Shown one piece after another: positions 7,256 through 14,412 of a DNA stretch of 20,387 nucleotides; position 1 is the stretch's first letter, and every line of letters starts with the position of its first letter. The position numbers and the translations under genes were made by a program. The DNA is from Spirochaetales bacterium. Lineage in GTDB: Bacteria; Spirochaetota; Spirochaetia; ARS1246. Under the pieces are notes generated by a model that saw only the letters and a program-made list of their open reading frames with translations, ran no database searches and was not told the origin of the DNA. The stretch spans positions 1 through 20,387 of the forward strand of contig JAFGHN010000307.1 in the NCBI GenBank assembly GCA_016930115.1, given 5' to 3'.

Positions 7256-8107
7256 ATGAAATCAAAAATCGGAATTATTGTCTTATTGCTTATCGGATTC
7301 GCCGGCATGAACCTGTCGGCCCAGACCGGACTCAACAATCCGGACAATCCGTATACTCTCGAGCTCAGCTACGAACTGGGAGCGGTCAAGGTCCTGAAAA
7401 ACACGCTCCAGATCGGTGAAGACTCAACGAACTTCAATTTTGTCACCCAGGGCGGGGAAGAGATTCTCTTTGCGTTTCAACGATACAGCGGCAATCTCTC
7501 TCTCGGCGACAGGCACAACATTGTGCTGCTCTATCAACCCCTCGAGATCGTTTCTACCGTGACGTTCCGGGACGCTGTCAAAATCGATACAACGACTTTC
7601 CCGGCTGGTGACATCCTGCGGATCAAATACGGCTTCCCCTTCTGGCGTTTGAGCTACGTCTACGACTTTGTCGATAACGGAAAACTCGAGCTTGGAGCGG
7701 GGCTTTCATTTCAGCTGAGAAACGCATCAATCGTCTTTGAAAGCCTTTCGAGTGGCAAGCTCACCACCAGCCAGAACCTGGGACCTGTGCCGATCTTGAA
7801 GGCCCGTGGTTCCTACAGGTTCGACAACGGATTCTTCGCAGGGGCGGAAATCGACGGATTCTACGCTTCTTCTGCATTTTTCAACGGAGCGGATTTTGAT
7901 TTTGAAGGTTCGATTCTGGACGCTTCGGTGCGCGCGGGTCTGGCGTTGAGAGACGACGTCGACGCCTTCCTGAACATCCGCTTCCTCGGCGGAAGCGCGG
8001 AAGGGACCTCTCAATATGAAGATAAGTACTGGACGGATAGCTTGTCGGATTACACCTCGAACTATCTGAGCTCGCTGAGCCTGACCCTTGGATTGACGAT
8101 CAGGTAA
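7256..8107 (+). CDS. Secreted, probable outer-membrane beta-barrel protein of unknown function
   Basis: I do not recognise a named family. The 283-residue product begins with a clear signal peptide (MKSKIG, a hydrophobic core, then MNLSA|QTG with cleavage after about residue 22). The remainder is rich in alternating hydrophobic and polar stretches with aromatic girdle-like residues, for example LRIKYGFPFWRLSYVYDF, GNLSLGDRHNIVLLYQPL, GFFAGAEIDGFYASSAFF and the terminal LSSLSLTLGLTIR. Repeated strand-turn pairs with GxG or acidic turns suggest a small barrel of about 8-10 strands. The ATG at 7256 has GGAGG seven bases upstream. It lies 73 bases after tag but has its own promoter candidate. A soluble periplasmic beta-protein is the alternative. 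Confidence 0.7.
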   Translation: MKSKIGIIVLLLIGFAGMNLSAQTGLNNPDNPYTLELSYELGAVKVLKNTLQIGEDSTNFNFVTQGGEEILFAFQRYSGNLSLGDRHNIVLLYQPLEIVSTVTFRDAVKIDTTTFPAGDILRIKYGFPFWRLSYVYDFVDNGKLELGAGLSFQLRNASIVFESLSSGKLTTSQNLGPVPILKARGSYRFDNGFFAGAEIDGFYASSAFFNGADFDFEGSILDASVRAGLALRDDVDAFLNIRFLGGSAEGTSQYEDKYWTDSLSDYTSNYLSSLSLTLGLTIR

Positions 8108-8116
8108 ATTTGACGG

Positions 8117-8155
8117 CGGTCAGTCCGCGTCGGCGGTTCGCGGGCGGGCTGACCG
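8117..8155 (+). terminator. GC-rich hairpin after the beta-barrel gene (possible terminator)
   Basis: CGGTCAGTCCG (8117-8127) can pair with CGGGCTGACCG (8145-8155): 11 base pairs with one G-T wobble and a 17-base loop, starting ten bases after the stop codon. A second small stem (GAGCC/GGCTC) follows. No T-run follows, so it is not a classic intrinsic terminator. It could be an mRNA-stabilising 3' structure. Confidence 0.4.
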
Positions 8156-8211
8156 AGAGCCGCCGGAGAGGCTCCCGGCAGAGTAATGAAAGGGCCGGCT
8201 GCATGAGGGGT

Positions 8212-8240
8212 TTATCAGCGGCGCGGCAACGGTGTAATCT
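8212..8240 (+). promoter_or_regulatory. Candidate promoter producing a leaderless GlcD-type mRNA
   Basis: TTATCA (8212-8217), 17 bases, TAATCT (8235-8240), then six bases to the ATG at 8247. A -10 box ending six bases before the first base of the gene places transcription start on the ATG itself. There is no Shine-Dalgarno sequence upstream of this ATG, which agrees with a leaderless message. The hexamers are weak matches to consensus. Confidence 0.3.
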
Positions 8241-8246
8241 ATACTG

Positions 8247-9656
8247 ATGAACAGTAACGATAGATTTTTTGCATCGGTCGAAGGAATTGTGGGCAAGGGC
8301 GGTATTTTGGTTTCCGAGCAGGAGCTCGAACCGTACGCACACGATGAGTTTGCCACAGACGAGTTTTCACGAATGCCGCTTGCGGTTGTCAAACCTGCCA
8401 CCGCGCAGCAGGTGGGTGAGGTTGTAGCACTCTGCGCCGAATCGGGAATACCTGTCACCGCCAGAGGAGGCGGGACCGGGCTCTCGGCGGGATGCGTGCC
8501 TTCAGAAGGAGGGATCATTCTCTCCCTCGAGAGGTTAAGCGATGTGGTGGAAGTCGATACGAAGAATCAGACGATAACTCTTGAGGCCGGCGCCACCCTG
8601 GCAAAGTTGTACGAAGCGACCGGGCAAGCCGGGCTTTTTTTCCCGCCTCATCCGGGGGATGAGGGAGCGACCGTCGGCGGAGCGGCAGCCGCGAACGCCG
8701 GCGGCGCACGCGCGGTGAAATACGGGACCGTCAGGCAGTTCGTCAGGGGCCTCGACGTCGTGACTGCGGACGGCCGTCTCGTCAAGCTCGGCGGCAAAGC
8801 GATGAAGAGCTCGACGGGGTATCACCTGATGGATCTGATGATCGGTTCCGAAGGGACCCTCGGCATTATTACCGGGGTGACCCTTTCCCTCATGGCTCCT
8901 CCGCCGGCGACCATGACACTCGTTGTCCCGTATGAAACGGCGGTGAGCGCGATAGAGTCGGTACCGCCTCTTCTGAACGCGGGGATCGTTCCCATCGCTG
9001 TGGAGTTTGTCGAGCAGTACACCCTCAAGTTTTCCGAGGAGTTGGTCAAGAAGAGCTGGCCGGCGAAACAGGGTGACGCCTCGCTTATCATCATCATAGA
9101 CGGTCAGGATGATGAAGCGCTCCTGGCGCTTGCCGAAAAAATCTCAGGGATTCTCGAACAGCACGGCGCCCTGGATGTCCTTGTCGCTGAAGACCGTGAA
9201 AGGCAGGCGGAGATACTTGAGATACGCAGCATGATATACGAGGCTCTCCGCCCGGGGACCGCGGAACTGTTCGATGTCTGCGTGCCAAGATCGGAAATCG
9301 CCGGCCATATCGGTTTTGTCAAGGAACTCGAAAAACGGGAGGGCATGCGGCTTCCCACCTACGCCCATGCGGCAGACGGCAACACCCACACCCACGCGTT
9401 GCGCCGGTCGGTGAGCGGCGGAGTCTTTGGCGATGAGCTTCCCGGCTGGCAGGAGCATCATCTGACGGCCCGCAGAGAGATCTACGCCGATGCGATACGG
9501 CGCGGCGGCTTTATCTCGGGTGAGCACGGCATCGGTTTGGTAAAGCGGCCCTTTATGAGGGAAAATCTCGGCGACGACGTGATTGCAATGATGGCTTCGA
9601 TAAAAAGAGCGCTGGACCCCAAGGGCATTCTCAACCCCGGTAAGGTGTTGCCCTAG
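8247..9656 (+). CDS. FAD-linked oxidase, GlcD / D-lactate dehydrogenase type
   Basis: The 469-residue protein belongs to the FAD-binding-4 / FAD-oxidase-C family, which oxidises 2-hydroxy acids such as glycolate or D-lactate. Seen: TARGGGTGLSAGC (71-83) and the PCMH-type FAD domain to about 218, with HPGDEGATVGGAAAANAGG (135-153) and GSEGTLGIITG (200-210). The C-terminal cap has HAADGNTHTH in place of the usual HGDGNxH metal-histidine motif, SGEHGIGLVKRPFM, and the family ending NPGKVLP. The length is normal. No iron-sulfur subunit (GlcF) is adjacent. The only nearby Fe-S protein is the convergent small ferredoxin. The start has no ribosome site (see the promoter entry). The exact substrate is not determinable. 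Confidence 0.9.
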   Translation: MNSNDRFFASVEGIVGKGGILVSEQELEPYAHDEFATDEFSRMPLAVVKPATAQQVGEVVALCAESGIPVTARGGGTGLSAGCVPSEGGIILSLERLSDVVEVDTKNQTITLEAGATLAKLYEATGQAGLFFPPHPGDEGATVGGAAAANAGGARAVKYGTVRQFVRGLDVVTADGRLVKLGGKAMKSSTGYHLMDLMIGSEGTLGIITGVTLSLMAPPPATMTLVVPYETAVSAIESVPPLLNAGIVPIAVEFVEQYTLKFSEELVKKSWPAKQGDASLIIIIDGQDDEALLALAEKISGILEQHGALDVLVAEDRERQAEILEIRSMIYEALRPGTAELFDVCVPRSEIAGHIGFVKELEKREGMRLPTYAHAADGNTHTHALRRSVSGGVFGDELPGWQEHHLTARREIYADAIRRGGFISGEHGIGLVKRPFMRENLGDDVIAMMASIKRALDPKGILNPGKVLP

Positions 9657-9697
9657 GGGCGGCGCCCGAACGGCGCGCCCTCGCTGCGCCCGCCCCT
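9655..9697. terminator. GC-rich hairpin between convergent genes
   Basis: AGGGGCGGCGC (9655-9665) pairs with GCGCCCGCCCCT (9686-9697) with a one-base bulge. The left arm starts at the oxidase stop codon and the right arm ends one base before the ferredoxin stop codon. It therefore fills the whole 42-base gap between two convergent genes and could block read-through in both directions. It lacks a T-run, so factor-assisted termination or transcript-end protection is more likely than classic intrinsic termination. Confidence 0.45.
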
Positions 9698-9698
9698 A

Positions 9699-9989
9699 TC
9701 AATCGGTCAAGAGAATCTCGATTGTGATATCACCAAACGCGAAGGTCTGGCAGGCCAGCCGCACTTTCTCCATGTTGCCGAGCGCCTCGAGACGGGCACG
9801 CTCACGCTCGGTTATGGGGCTCAAATACCTTTCACCTTCGATTATCCTGAACCGGCAGGTTCCGCACTGGGCTTTCCCGCCGCAAACGTGCTTGACCGCT
9901 ACGCCTTCCCGCATCAGTGTGTTGAGGATTGAAACCGCCGCGCTCGTCTTTACCACCTTCCCGGTATTGATGATCCGCATGCTCGCCAT
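9699..9989 (-). CDS. Small [2Fe-2S] ferredoxin-like protein
   Basis: This 96-residue protein has the plant/adrenodoxin-type ferredoxin fold signature: VCGGKAQCGTC with Cys36, Cys42 and Cys45 (CX5CX2C) and RLACQT with Cys80. It should bind one [2Fe-2S] cluster and pass single electrons in the cytoplasm. The frame is open to 10052, but the ATG at 9989 is preferred. It sits in TAATG, sharing one base with the purQ stop, and follows a GAGAGGA ribosome site. The upstream extension is purQ read in another frame. Being third after purSL and purQ implies co-translation with purine synthesis enzymes, although no ferredoxin is needed for that step. Its electron partner is unknown. Confidence 0.88.
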   Translation of the reverse strand: MASMRIINTGKVVKTSAAVSILNTLMREGVAVKHVCGGKAQCGTCRFRIIEGERYLSPITERERARLEALGNMEKVRLACQTFAFGDITIEILLTD

Positions 9990-10726
9990 TATTTCCTCTC
10001 CGCCGCCGCAATACCGTTTCTGAAGATCTGAAGGCCGTCGCCATCCTTCCATACCGGATGGTTCTCTTTGGTGGGATACGCCTCCGGATGAGGCATCAGC
10101 CCGAATATCCTGCCGGTCGGGTCGGTGATACCGGCAACGTCGCCTTCGGATCCGTTGGGATTGGTCCCGTGATATGTCAGTGCTATCAACTGTTCCTTCT
10201 CGAGCCGATCATGGATTTCGGCCGACGCGGTGATAAAGCGGCCTTCACCATGGCGTACTGGAAGATCGAGCGTGCCGATTCCCGCGGTCCACACGCATCG
10301 GCACTCCTTATTCGCTTCTACCGTAACCCAGCGATCGGTGAAGACGCCCGATTTGTTGTGAATCAGGGAGGTGCAGGGCGTCCACCTTCCGTCGAGGTTT
10401 GGAAGAACACCCATCTTCACGAGCACCTGAAATCCGTTGCAGATACCGATCAAAAGGCCGCCGTCGCGAATATACTCTTCGAGACGGTCCTTCAGGTTGC
10501 GTTTGAACAGGTTGGCGAACACCAGACCGGACCCAAGGTGGTCACCAAAGGAAAATCCCCCGGGGAAACCGATGATACCGTAGCCCATGAGTCTTTGCGG
10601 AGCGGTTATCAGATCGTTGACATGCACGAGGTCCGGGGAGGCGCCGCAGAGCCTGAAGGCATCCAGAAGCTCGATGTCGGCATTGATACCGTAGCCGGTT
10701 ATGACGCAGACGGTGACCTTACCCAC
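9989..10726 (-). CDS. purQ: Phosphoribosylformylglycinamidine synthase subunit PurQ (glutaminase)
   Basis: The product releases ammonia from glutamine for the FGAM synthase step of purine synthesis, working with PurL. The 245-residue class I amidotransferase shows GFPGGFSFGDHLGSG (53-67), the nucleophile in GICNGFQVL (94-102, Cys96) and MPHPEAY (211-217, His213 and Glu215), so the triad is complete. It starts with GTG at 10726, one base after the purSL stop, and has a strong AGGAGGA site overlapping the end of purSL. The length is slightly above Bacillus PurQ (227). Confidence 0.97.
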   Translation of the reverse strand: MGKVTVCVITGYGINADIELLDAFRLCGASPDLVHVNDLITAPQRLMGYGIIGFPGGFSFGDHLGSGLVFANLFKRNLKDRLEEYIRDGGLLIGICNGFQVLVKMGVLPNLDGRWTPCTSLIHNKSGVFTDRWVTVEANKECRCVWTAGIGTLDLPVRHGEGRFITASAEIHDRLEKEQLIALTYHGTNPNGSEGDVAGITDPTGRIFGLMPHPEAYPTKENHPVWKDGDGLQIFRNGIAAAERK

Positions 10727-10727
10727 T

Positions 10728-13706
10728 TCAGAATCCTCCTGCTTCCCAGGCGTTCCGGATCCCGCGGAGGTCGGTATCGATGAGGACCTTTCCGTTGCGT
10801 TTGATGGTCACGGCGCCGGATGTGTTCACCGTGCCTGCCCGTGCAAAGGGCATGGAAGCCATGATCCCTTCAAACTCTGCCGCACGCCCGGCCGCCACGC
10901 TTATCACAAAACGCGAAGGCGATTCCGAATAAAGCAGCCGTTCGTCCGCCATGGCCTTATCGGATGCGGGCGCCTCTGCAAGATCGACCTCCACTCCAAG
11001 GTTGCCGGCAAGCGCGGATTCCGCAAGAGCCACCGCCAGGCCGCCGTCGGCGATGTCGTGACACGAGGAGAGAAGTTTCATCTGAATCGCCTGGTGAAGG
11101 CGCCGGTACAGCTCCCCGGCGGAAGCAGGATCGGCTTTCGGACATCCACCCTGCGCGGCGCCTTTGAGGCGTTCGTAGGAAGAACCGCCAAGCTCGCCGT
11201 TGGTCAAACCGGCCACGTAGACCAGGTCTCCCGGACACTTGAAATCGGTGTTGACCGCGCCGCCGACATCGTCGATGACTCCGAGCAGGGAGACCAGCAG
11301 CGTTGGCCGCACGGAGACTTTTTTGCCGTTGAGAACGGCCTCATTTTTCATTGAGTCTTTTCCGGAGATGAGCGGGAGCCCGTAGGCCATGCACGCATCG
11401 TACAAGCCCCTGCAGGCACGTACGAGCTGGGCCAGTTTGTACCTGCCGTCCGGCGTTGAAGCCGATTCCACCGGGTCCGGCCAGCAGAAGTTGTCCAGGG
11501 CGGCGGCGTACTCCGGGTTGCCGCCAAGGGCGATGTGTGCCCTGAAGGCTTCATCCACCGCGCACATGGCCATCTGATAGGTATCGGCGTCGCCGTATCG
11601 GGGACAGATACCGTGGGTCACCGTGAGGCCTTTTACCGCATCGGGTCTCATCCTGAGCACGGCGCCGTCGCTCGGCCCCTCCTGCCTTTCGCCGGCAAAG
11701 GGCTTTATCACCGACCGTGCCTGCACTTCGTGATCGTACTGCCGTACGAGAGTCTCCTTGGAAGCGATGTTCGGGTCGGCGAGAAGCGCAAACAGATCGT
11801 CCGTGAGCGCCGCCGCGGCCGCATCTCCATAATCAGGCAGCGCGGGCTCCGGCCGCACCGGCGGTTTCCATTCCGCGTGAAGTTGCATCCTCGGCAAACC
11901 GCTGTGGAGAAAATCGATGGATATCCGCGCACAGGTTTCACCCTTATAGAAAACCTCCACAAAGCCTGAATCGGTAAACTCACCAACCACCGTCGCTTCA
12001 ACATTCCTCTTCGCGGCGAGATCCATGAAGGCGTCAATGGTTTCCGGCGAAACGGCGAGACTCATACGTTCCTGAGATTCGGAGACAAGTATCTCCCAGG
12101 GCGCCAAACCTTCGTACTTCAACGGGCATCTATCGAGATAGATACGGACACCCTTTGAATCCTCGGCCATCTCGCCGAGGGAAGAGGAGAGCCCACCCGC
12201 GCCGTTGTCGGTTATCCCTTTGTAGAGACCTTTGTCCCTCGCCTCGATGATCAGGTCGCTCATCTTTTTCTGGGTGATGGGGTCTCCAATCTGGACGGCC
12301 GAAGTGGGCGATGATTCGTCAAGGGCGAGGGAGGAGAAGGTCGCGCCGTGGATGCCGTCTTTGCCCACCCTGCCGCCTACCATCACCGCAAGATCGCCGG
12401 GATCGATGTGCTTGATCCAGGCGCCCTCGCCGCCTATCTTCGCAGGGAGGATACCGCCGGTGCCGCAGAAGACGAGCGGTTTGCCGGTGTAGCTTTCGTC
12501 GAAGAGGAACGCGCCGCCTACGACGGGAATCCCCGACTGGTTGCCGCCGTCGACAATCCCCTGGTGGACCCCCGACAGGACCCGTTTGGGATGGAGAAGA
12601 CCCGCCGGTATGTCCTTCTCATCCGTGTCGGGGTATCCAAAGCAGAGAACGTTTGTATTGAAAATCGGCCGGGCGCCTTTTCCTGTCCCGATAATGTCGC
12701 GGTTTACGCCGACGATTCCTGTGATTGCGCCGCCGTAGGGATCGAGCGCCGAAGGTGAGTTGTGGGTCTCCACCTTGAAACAGACCAGGGTATCCTCGTC
12801 GAACTCTATCACCCCGGAGTTGTCGTGAAATACAGACCTGAGGTACCCTCGCTTTTCCCGCAGGTTTTCGGTGACCTTGCGGATATAGGTATTGAACAGA
12901 GAATCGATGCTCTCGGTCTTTCCGGCTTCTCTGTACTCCACCAGAGCGTTCAGGATCTTGTGCTTGCAGTGCTCACTCCATGTCTGGGCGATCATTTCGA
13001 GCTCAACATCGGTGATGTCGGGAGGAAGACCGGCATTTCTTCGCTCTTCCCGGACTGCAGGTTCGTCAAAATGCTGTTGTACCGCCTTCATCTCCGCGAC
13101 TGAAAGCGCCAGGAGTCTTTTTTTCGATAGTCCGGCGAGGCCGGTCTCATCGAGTCCGGACAGTTGCACTGTTTCGATGGCCAGCGGGCTGGCGGCTACG
13201 GTATGGGGGTAGATGTCCGGGAACCTATCACCGCCTTCCCAGGCGTCCCTTGAGATAATCACCGCACGCTCGATGAGCGGATTGTAAAGCAGAGCGGCGA
13301 CCCTTTCGACATCCGCCCCGGCGGGAAGCTCGAACAGGTACTGTCTGGCAGTCTCCACCACCGCAGATTCCGCCGCGCCTTTCCCCAGTACCGCTTCCAT
13401 TGCCGCTTTGGCCGTTATTGCCACCGGATCCGTGACGCCCGGTCTGTAGCCGATCTCAACCGCGTGGGTCCAACGTGTCACGCCGGTCCTTCCGGCAGCG
13501 GGTTCCGTACCGCAAGATTGCGCCACAGGATCAGAGAAGATTTCGGCGGCGACGCGCGGCTCGATCAGGTTATCCGGTTCTATCAGGTAGACGTCGGCGA
13601 TTGCCATATCGGCGACTTCGATGCCAAGAGAGGCCTCAACGGTGCGGCGGATGCGCAGCGCCCTGCCGTCGAGATGGTGATTTCTGTAGCAAATTTCGTA
13701 ACGCAT
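10728..13706 (-). CDS. purL: PurS-PurL fusion, phosphoribosylformylglycinamidine synthase
   Basis: The product makes FGAM from FGAR, ATP and PurQ-derived ammonia in purine synthesis. The 992-residue product is longer than small PurL (about 740) and shorter than large PurL (about 1,300, which contains the glutaminase). Residues 1-175 contain PurS-like segments; VEIGYRPGVTDPVAITAKAA (83-102) to LLYNPLIERAVI (139-150) follows the PurS pattern closely. The PurL core follows with TWSEHCKHK (242-250), KVETHNSPS (311-319), GKGARPI (342-348) and a duplicated second ATP-grasp-like half. The open frame reaches 13829, but residues before MRYEICY are low-complexity and antisense-like, so the ATG at 13706 is chosen. 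It has no clear ribosome site. A weak TGTCCA-17-TACTAT pair ends 11 bases before the ATG. purQ follows immediately. Confidence 0.94.
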   Translation of the reverse strand: MRYEICYRNHHLDGRALRIRRTVEASLGIEVADMAIADVYLIEPDNLIEPRVAAEIFSDPVAQSCGTEPAAGRTGVTRWTHAVEIGYRPGVTDPVAITAKAAMEAVLGKGAAESAVVETARQYLFELPAGADVERVAALLYNPLIERAVIISRDAWEGGDRFPDIYPHTVAASPLAIETVQLSGLDETGLAGLSKKRLLALSVAEMKAVQQHFDEPAVREERRNAGLPPDITDVELEMIAQTWSEHCKHKILNALVEYREAGKTESIDSLFNTYIRKVTENLREKRGYLRSVFHDNSGVIEFDEDTLVCFKVETHNSPSALDPYGGAITGIVGVNRDIIGTGKGARPIFNTNVLCFGYPDTDEKDIPAGLLHPKRVLSGVHQGIVDGGNQSGIPVVGGAFLFDESYTGKPLVFCGTGGILPAKIGGEGAWIKHIDPGDLAVMVGGRVGKDGIHGATFSSLALDESSPTSAVQIGDPITQKKMSDLIIEARDKGLYKGITDNGAGGLSSSLGEMAEDSKGVRIYLDRCPLKYEGLAPWEILVSESQERMSLAVSPETIDAFMDLAAKRNVEATVVGEFTDSGFVEVFYKGETCARISIDFLHSGLPRMQLHAEWKPPVRPEPALPDYGDAAAAALTDDLFALLADPNIASKETLVRQYDHEVQARSVIKPFAGERQEGPSDGAVLRMRPDAVKGLTVTHGICPRYGDADTYQMAMCAVDEAFRAHIALGGNPEYAAALDNFCWPDPVESASTPDGRYKLAQLVRACRGLYDACMAYGLPLISGKDSMKNEAVLNGKKVSVRPTLLVSLLGVIDDVGGAVNTDFKCPGDLVYVAGLTNGELGGSSYERLKGAAQGGCPKADPASAGELYRRLHQAIQMKLLSSCHDIADGGLAVALAESALAGNLGVEVDLAEAPASDKAMADERLLYSESPSRFVISVAAGRAAEFEGIMASMPFARAGTVNTSGAVTIKRNGKVLIDTDLRGIRNAWEAGGF

Positions 13707-13907
13707 CGGATAGGCGGATAGTACCAAAAAACCGGCTATCTGGACAGCCCGGCGAGGTGTGCGCGCGTCCGCCGGCACGCGACCTCGGCGGCAGTTACGT
13801 GCGCGGCCGGTCGCCGGCGACCGCCGCAAGCGGGTTAATCCGCGGAGCGAAACTTGTCGACACTAGAAGAGGAGCGATTTGCATATTCAGCTTTCAGAGG
13901 ACAAGGT
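13707..13907. promoter_or_regulatory. Structured divergent spacer between purSL and the EIIA gene
   Basis: About 200 bases without a gene. Two strong GC-rich secondary structures are visible. CGAGGT...CGCGT pairs with ACGCGACCTCG (13753-13787, five-base bulge, eight-base loop). A perfect 16-base palindrome CGGTCGCCGGCGACCG (13808-13823) extends by GCGG/CCGC with one bulged base to 13803-13827. A T-rich patch near 13724-13735 on the minus strand lies next to the purSL start. The region must contain both divergent promoters, and the palindromes may be operator or leader structures. No known purine riboswitch core is recognised. Confidence 0.4.
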
Positions 13908-14396
13908 ATGGATAAGATAAGCTGTTTTACCCACGGTACGGTGGTCTGTGATCTCGAGAGCACCGACAAGTTTCTCGCGATTCACGAGCTTATCAACGAA
14001 GCCCCCGTATTCAGAGATGTCGACGGGATTGAACACCTCGAACGGGCGGTAGTCCAGCGGGAGAAAATACAGAGCACCGGGCTTGGGCACGGTGTGGCTG
14101 TCGCGCACGGGAAGTCGCCTGCCGTGGGCGACATCGTCATGGCGCTGGGGATTTCGAGAAAGGGGATCGATTTCGACGCCATCGACGGCGCGCCGGTTCA
14201 TTTTCTTTTTCTTGTGGCTAATCCGCCGGGTATGCAGCTTGAGTATCTACTTGCCCTTTCGGTGCTTGTACGTGTAATCCGGGATGAGAATTTCCGGGAA
14301 GAGCTATTAAACTGCTACGATTCCGCCGAAATAGAGAGGCGGCTTTTCCGTGCTTTCCGGGCTTCCATGGTGCGCAGGGGATTCCCGGTCAACTGA
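13908..14396 (+). CDS. PTS EIIA domain protein, PtsN/fructose-type
   Basis: The 162-residue single-domain protein matches the PTS EIIA-2 (fructose/mannitol/nitrogen) family, which accepts phosphate from HPr or NPr on a histidine. Seen: LERAVVQREKIQSTGLGHGVAVAHGKS, with the active-site His67 and the supporting His61; the usual proline in AIPHG is Ala66 here. IDGAPVHFLFLVANPP follows, and the C-terminal helix resembles PtsN. No EIIB, EIIC or HPr gene is nearby, so a regulatory role like PtsN is more likely than sugar uptake. The ATG at 13908 has AGAGGA eight bases upstream. The TTG-started extension to 13854 is less likely. It runs divergently from purSL and ends 16 bases from the convergent lysA. 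Confidence 0.85.
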   Translation: MDKISCFTHGTVVCDLESTDKFLAIHELINEAPVFRDVDGIEHLERAVVQREKIQSTGLGHGVAVAHGKSPAVGDIVMALGISRKGIDFDAIDGAPVHFLFLVANPPGMQLEYLLALSVLVRVIRDENFREELLNCYDSAEIERRLFRAFRASMVRRGFPVN

Positions 14397-14412
14397 GGTC
14401 GTCCGGCGCTTA

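Noticed and set aside
10058..10783. 241-codon plus-strand open frame opposite purQ
   Set aside because: Antisense shadow of purQ, whose catalytic triad is intact.
13707..13829. N-terminal extension of PurSL
   Set aside because: Low-complexity Arg-rich residues translated from the palindromic spacer; the PurS-like region begins at the ATG at 13706.
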